Of a stretch of 45,929 nt of DNA, positions 43,031 to 45,929 are shown in pieces. Under the pieces are notes generated by a model. It ran no database searches, was not told where the DNA came from, and saw nothing but the letters and a program-made list of their open reading frames with translations. Numbering within the stretch: the first letter of the stretch is position 1; every line of letters starts with the position of its first letter. This DNA is from an uncultured Prevotella sp. (lineage in GTDB: Bacteria > Bacteroidota > Bacteroidia > Bacteroidales > Bacteroidaceae). Location: positions 1-45,929 of the forward strand of contig CAKQDQ010000010.1 of the NCBI GenBank assembly GCA_934229335.1, given 5' to 3'. Made by a program: the position numbers and the translations under genes.

Positions 43031-44224
43031 ATGAAAATATTAGTACTGAACTGCGGTAGTTCATCTATTAAGTACGCTCTCTATAACATGGATAACCACT
43101 CTGTAATGACATCAGGTGGCGCAGAGCGTGTAGGTCTTGACGGCGCCTTTGTTAAGGTAAAGCTCGCCAATGGAGAGAAGAAACAGATTATGCACGATAT
43201 CCCTGAGCACACCGAGGGCATAAAGTTCATCTTCAGCCTTCTTACTGATCCAGAGATAGGAGTTATCAAGTCACTCAGCGACATCGACGCTGTTGGTCAC
43301 CGTATTGTGCACGGTGGAGAGAAGTTCTCAGAGTCTGTAGTCATCACTCCTGAGGTTATCAAGACTATAGAAGAGGTTAGCAGCCTTGCTCCTCTGCACA
43401 ACCCAGCTAACATGAAGGGCGTTAACGCAGTGTCAGAGTTGATGCCTGGTCTGCCACAGGTAGCCGTATTCGATACCGCTTTCCATCAAACTATGCCGGC
43501 AAAGGCTTATATGTACGCTATACCTTATGAGCTTTACGAGAAGTATGGCATTCGTCGCTATGGCTTCCACGGCACATCTCATCGCTATGTTAGTGCTCGT
43601 GCCCTTGAGTTCTTGGGCATGAAGGCAGAGGGAACAAAGGTTATCACAGCGCATATCGGTAACGGTGGCTCACTGGCAGCAGTCGTTGACGGTAAGTGTG
43701 TGGACACTACTATGGGTCTGACACCATTGGAAGGCGTTATGATGGGTACACGTTCTGGTGATATTGACGGTGGTGCTATTGCCTTTATAGAGAAGAAACT
43801 CAACCTCGATGCAGACGGAGTGTCTAACCTTCTCAATAAGAAGTCTGGCGTATTCGGTCTCTGTGGTTACACAGATATGCGTGATGTAGCCTCTGCTGCC
43901 GCTAATGGCGACAACAAAGCACAGGTTGCTGAGGACTCATACTTCTACAGAATCAAGAAGTATGTAGGTGCTTATGCTGCTGCTATGGGTGGTTGTGACG
44001 TGCTCGTATTTACCGCTGGCGTAGGCGAAAACCAATCTCTCATGCGCGAACAGGTATGTGCTAACATGGAATATATGGGCATTAAGCTCGACAAAGAGAA
44101 GAATAACGAGATACATGGTGAAGAGGCTGTTATCTCAACTCCTGACTCTAAGGTTAAGGTCGTTGTGATACCTACCGACGAGGAGTTGATGATTGCTCGC
44201 GACACTATGGCACTTGTTAAGTAA
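43031..44224 (+). CDS. ackA: Acetate kinase
   Basis: This 397-residue ASKHA-fold kinase has KILVLNCGSSSIKYALYNM at the start, DAVGHRIVHGGE, PVFDTAFHQTMP-type sequence VAVFDTAFHQTMPAKAYMYA, RRYGFHGTSHRYVS and ITAHIGNGGSLAAV. TMGLTPLEGVMMGTRSGDID follows, with VFTAGVGENQ near the end. It makes ATP from acetyl-phosphate and forms the acetate-producing pair with pta, 131 bases upstream. Codon use is again that of a highly expressed gene. Confidence 0.97.
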   Translation: MKILVLNCGSSSIKYALYNMDNHSVMTSGGAERVGLDGAFVKVKLANGEKKQIMHDIPEHTEGIKFIFSLLTDPEIGVIKSLSDIDAVGHRIVHGGEKFSESVVITPEVIKTIEEVSSLAPLHNPANMKGVNAVSELMPGLPQVAVFDTAFHQTMPAKAYMYAIPYELYEKYGIRRYGFHGTSHRYVSARALEFLGMKAEGTKVITAHIGNGGSLAAVVDGKCVDTTMGLTPLEGVMMGTRSGDIDGGAIAFIEKKLNLDADGVSNLLNKKSGVFGLCGYTDMRDVASAAANGDNKAQVAEDSYFYRIKKYVGAYAAAMGGCDVLVFTAGVGENQSLMREQVCANMEYMGIKLDKEKNNEIHGEEAVISTPDSKVKVVVIPTDEELMIARDTMALVK

Positions 44225-44227
44225 TAT

Positions 44228-44273
44228 ATAATGGCTGTCTGGCGTGAGTAGTATCACATCGGACAGCCATTAT
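44228..44273 (+). terminator. Hairpin after ackA, probable terminator
   Basis: A perfect 12-bp stem (44228-44239 with 44262-44273) directly follows the ackA stop. The following T content is low, so efficiency is uncertain. Confidence 0.6.
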
Positions 44274-44330
44274 TGTATAATAACGAAAAAATAAGTAAGT
44301 GTTCAAAATTATTTTAATATTTAATATAGG

Positions 44331-44455
44331 CTATTTGGAAGCAGATGGGTTCACTGTTTGAGGGTTTCTGTCCCTCGGTAACGGGGGAACCGAAGGGGGT
44401 TAATGTGAACATTGTGACCGAAAACGGGGGAAGCAGATGCCCGAAAGAGACTGTA
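44331..44455 (+). ncRNA. GC-rich structured leader upstream of licD, class unknown
   Basis: About 125 bases are clearly richer in G and C than both flanks and fold into several parts. GTTCAC (44349-44354) pairs with GTGAAC (44405-44410) and encloses GAGGG/CCCTC (44360-44364 with 44372-44376) and CGGT/ACCG (44376-44379 with 44389-44392). After them come CCG-AAAA-CGG and CGGG/CCCG stems. GGAAGCAGATG occurs twice, at 44337-44347 and 44429-44439. I cannot assign it to a known riboswitch. Lying in the leader of a surface-polysaccharide gene, it could be a regulator- or antiterminator-binding RNA; this is inference. Confidence 0.4.
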
Positions 44456-44511
44456 TTAAATATTCATTATAACAACATCGAGATACACTTACTCATATGT
44501 AAAATTTACTT

Positions 44512-45378
44512 ATGGAACTGACAGCAGAACAACGCAAGAAATGGAACACTACGATAGTGGGGTGTTTACGTAAGTTTATTGATATTTGCGAAGAGCATAA
44601 ACTGACATATTACTGCATAGGTGGAACTGCAATAGGTGCCGTTCGTCACAATGGACTGATACCATGGGATGATGATATTGACGTGGGAATGCCGCGCCCA
44701 GACTATGAACGCTTCGTAGAACTATGCAAAACAATAGACTTAGGCAACTACGAACTGGCTACTCCAGAGCGTGAGAACTATCCGTGCGCATTTGCAAAGT
44801 TCTGTGATGCCCGCACGACATTGGTGGAACGTAAGGGCGTTCCGTGCTTATACGGTCTATATGTAGATGTCTTCCCCATTGACGGCACGGCACCAACAAA
44901 GGCTGAAGCCGAAGCCATTGTGGCGAAATATCGTCGTATTGGCAATAAACTCGATGCCGTGTTGACACGCTATACCGTAGGTCAGTACCTCTCATTGCTA
45001 TTTAATCCGAAGCAATGGGGACGTTTTGCTGTGCAAACAGCAGGGCTTTTGTTTGGCAGAGAGAATGTAAGAAAGTATATATTACGACGCCTTGAACGTA
45101 TAAGTAAGACATATTCGTACGACGATTCTACATTACTCGTAAACTATAATGGTTGTTATGGTGCACGAGAGATATTTCCAAAGGATTGGGCAGTGGCGCA
45201 ATGCGACCACGATTTTGAAGATTTAACGGTGAAACTGCCGTCTGATTGGGATGCGTACTTACGTAATGTCTATGGTAATTATATGCAGCTACCACCTGTA
45301 GAAAAACGTGTTTGCCAGCACGACCATGTCTTTTTCGACCTAAACAAAAGGTGGACAATAGACGAGTTGGCATTGTAA
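44512..45378 (+). CDS. LicD-family (phosphocholine-transferase-like) nucleotidyltransferase-fold protein
   Basis: This 288-residue cytoplasmic protein has the LicD core LTYYCIGGTAIGAVRHNGLIPWDDDIDVGMPRPDYERF, the GG…DDDID metal-binding signature of this fold. YGLYVDVFPIDG follows. Family members transfer phosphocholine or other phospho-groups to sugars of surface polysaccharides. The gene is followed five bases later by a convergent epimerase gene. The long leader with a structured element is unusual. The exact donor and acceptor cannot be read from sequence. Confidence 0.87.
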   Translation: MELTAEQRKKWNTTIVGCLRKFIDICEEHKLTYYCIGGTAIGAVRHNGLIPWDDDIDVGMPRPDYERFVELCKTIDLGNYELATPERENYPCAFAKFCDARTTLVERKGVPCLYGLYVDVFPIDGTAPTKAEAEAIVAKYRRIGNKLDAVLTRYTVGQYLSLLFNPKQWGRFAVQTAGLLFGRENVRKYILRRLERISKTYSYDDSTLLVNYNGCYGAREIFPKDWAVAQCDHDFEDLTVKLPSDWDAYLRNVYGNYMQLPPVEKRVCQHDHVFFDLNKRWTIDELAL

Positions 45379-45383
45379 CGTCT

Positions 45384-45929
45384 TTATTTTCTTAAGATTT
45401 CGACGGTACGTGAGATAGCGTTCGCCATGTCATAACGTGGTGTAAACCCAATAGAACGTAGTTTGTCGTTGCTTAAAATAGCATTAACCGCAATGCTGAA
45501 GCCTTTTTTCTCAGTGTCGTTAGGTAACTCAAAGCATACGTTCTTGCCGTTAATCTCCGCGCAAAGTTGTGCAAAATCTTTCAGATGTATATTACATTTA
45601 GTGTTGCTTACATTGTATGCGTCGCCTACTTTGCCATGTATAAGCACATGAAGCATTGCTGCTACTGCGTCAGAAACATAGGTATACGAGAAGAACTGAT
45701 TGCCTTCGCTCTTCAATATGATGTCTTCCCCAGCAATGGCACGCTTTATAAACTGTGAACTTGCCTTGCTATCGCTATCCAACATGGTAGGTCCGAACAC
45801 CCTTGACAGGCGTACAGTCTTCACTTTTACGCCCTTTTCAGCAATGTATGACAGGCACATCGCTTCACAAAGTCGCTTCGATTCCGTGTAACAAGAACGT
45901 GAAGTAGACAGGTTAAGCACACCAGTGTA
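45384..45929 (-). CDS. NAD-dependent sugar-nucleotide epimerase/dehydratase, C-terminal part (start outside window)
   Basis: The minus-strand frame is open to the window edge, so the N terminus with the Rossmann GxxGxxG is missing; 181 residues are visible. The catalytic YxxxK is present as SCYTESKRLCEA. Next come VRLSRVFGPTM, a typical NxYGP-like segment, IKRAIAGEDIILKSEGNQFFSYTYVSDAVAAM and DAYNVSN. These are the marks of extended short-chain dehydrogenases acting on nucleotide sugars. It may be a UDP-sugar 4-epimerase or a decarboxylase; the visible part does not decide. With licD it indicates a surface-polysaccharide locus continuing beyond the window. Confidence 0.85.
   Translation of the reverse strand, partial: YTGVLNLSTSRSCYTESKRLCEAMCLSYIAEKGVKVKTVRLSRVFGPTMLDSDSKASSQFIKRAIAGEDIILKSEGNQFFSYTYVSDAVAAMLHVLIHGKVGDAYNVSNTKCNIHLKDFAQLCAEINGKNVCFELPNDTEKKGFSIAVNAILSNDKLRSIGFTPRYDMANAISRTVEILRK

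Noticed and set aside
44337..44447. Signal-recognition-particle RNA or tmRNA
   Set aside because: GGAAGCAG recalls the SRP core, but the partner GUCAGG/CCGGAAGG side is missing and no tRNA-like ends or tag frame are found.

Overview
The window comes from a Bacteroidales bacterium, most likely a Prevotellaceae member (Prevotella or a close relative). The evidence is an N-succinylornithine-type transcarbamylase, a PorW/SprE type IX secretion lipoprotein, exported enzymes ending in the Prevotella-style 'YDLxGRxI…GVYIVNxKK' tail, a lack of Shine-Dalgarno sequences, and many copies of the Bacteroidetes promoter TTTG-N20-TAnnTTTG. There are no phage genes, insertion sequences, CRISPR arrays or rRNA genes. 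The window starts and ends inside genes.

Layout. 1-6.8 kb: the 3' end of an outer-membrane barrel gene, a large exported MG2-like protein, a small remnant of a second barrel gene, and two tandem decayed lipoprotein genes that keep an intact promoter. 6.8-9.7 kb: an exported DUF362 protein whose stop codon overlaps the start of a TonB-dependent receptor. 9.7-14.9 kb (minus strand): aroA-porW-trxA. 15-16.6 kb: tRNA-Pro(GGG), a non-coding stretch with repeats, and an exported SH3-like protein. 16.7-21.9 kb (minus strand): a cell-shape operon of a stand-alone IMP cyclohydrolase domain, mreB, mreC, mreD and PBP2. 21.9-24 kb: rlpA and cca. 24.2-38.5 kb: a pectin-oriented carbohydrate cluster with GH127, GH2, a PL11 rhamnogalacturonan lyase fusion, a propeller/AraC membrane regulator and GH29, but no SusC/SusD pair. 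38.9-44.2 kb: SOTCase, then folP-cdaA and pta-ackA. 44.3-45.9 kb: the edge of a surface-polysaccharide locus, with a structured leader, a LicD-family transferase and a sugar-nucleotide epimerase cut by the window end.

How parts work together. The PL11 lyase would cut the rhamnogalacturonan-I backbone while GH127, GH2 and GH29 remove arabinose, galactose-like and fucose side groups. The one-component regulator between them probably senses a released oligosaccharide. Two of these enzymes end in a type IX sorting-like tail, and PorW of that secretion machine is encoded in the same window. MreB/C/D and PBP2 form the elongation machinery.

Most unusual signals: (i) a 22-nt-period tandem repeat family in four intergenic sites, one of them abutting mreC; (ii) a GC-rich, hairpin-rich leader before licD; (iii) near-identical inverted repeats on both sides of pta; (iv) a sensor-regulator that lacks both its kinase and its Y_Y_Y segment; (v) a PL11-autotransporter-repeat-CTD fusion; (vi) paired lipoprotein pseudogenes and an adjacent barrel-gene remnant that point to local rearrangement.
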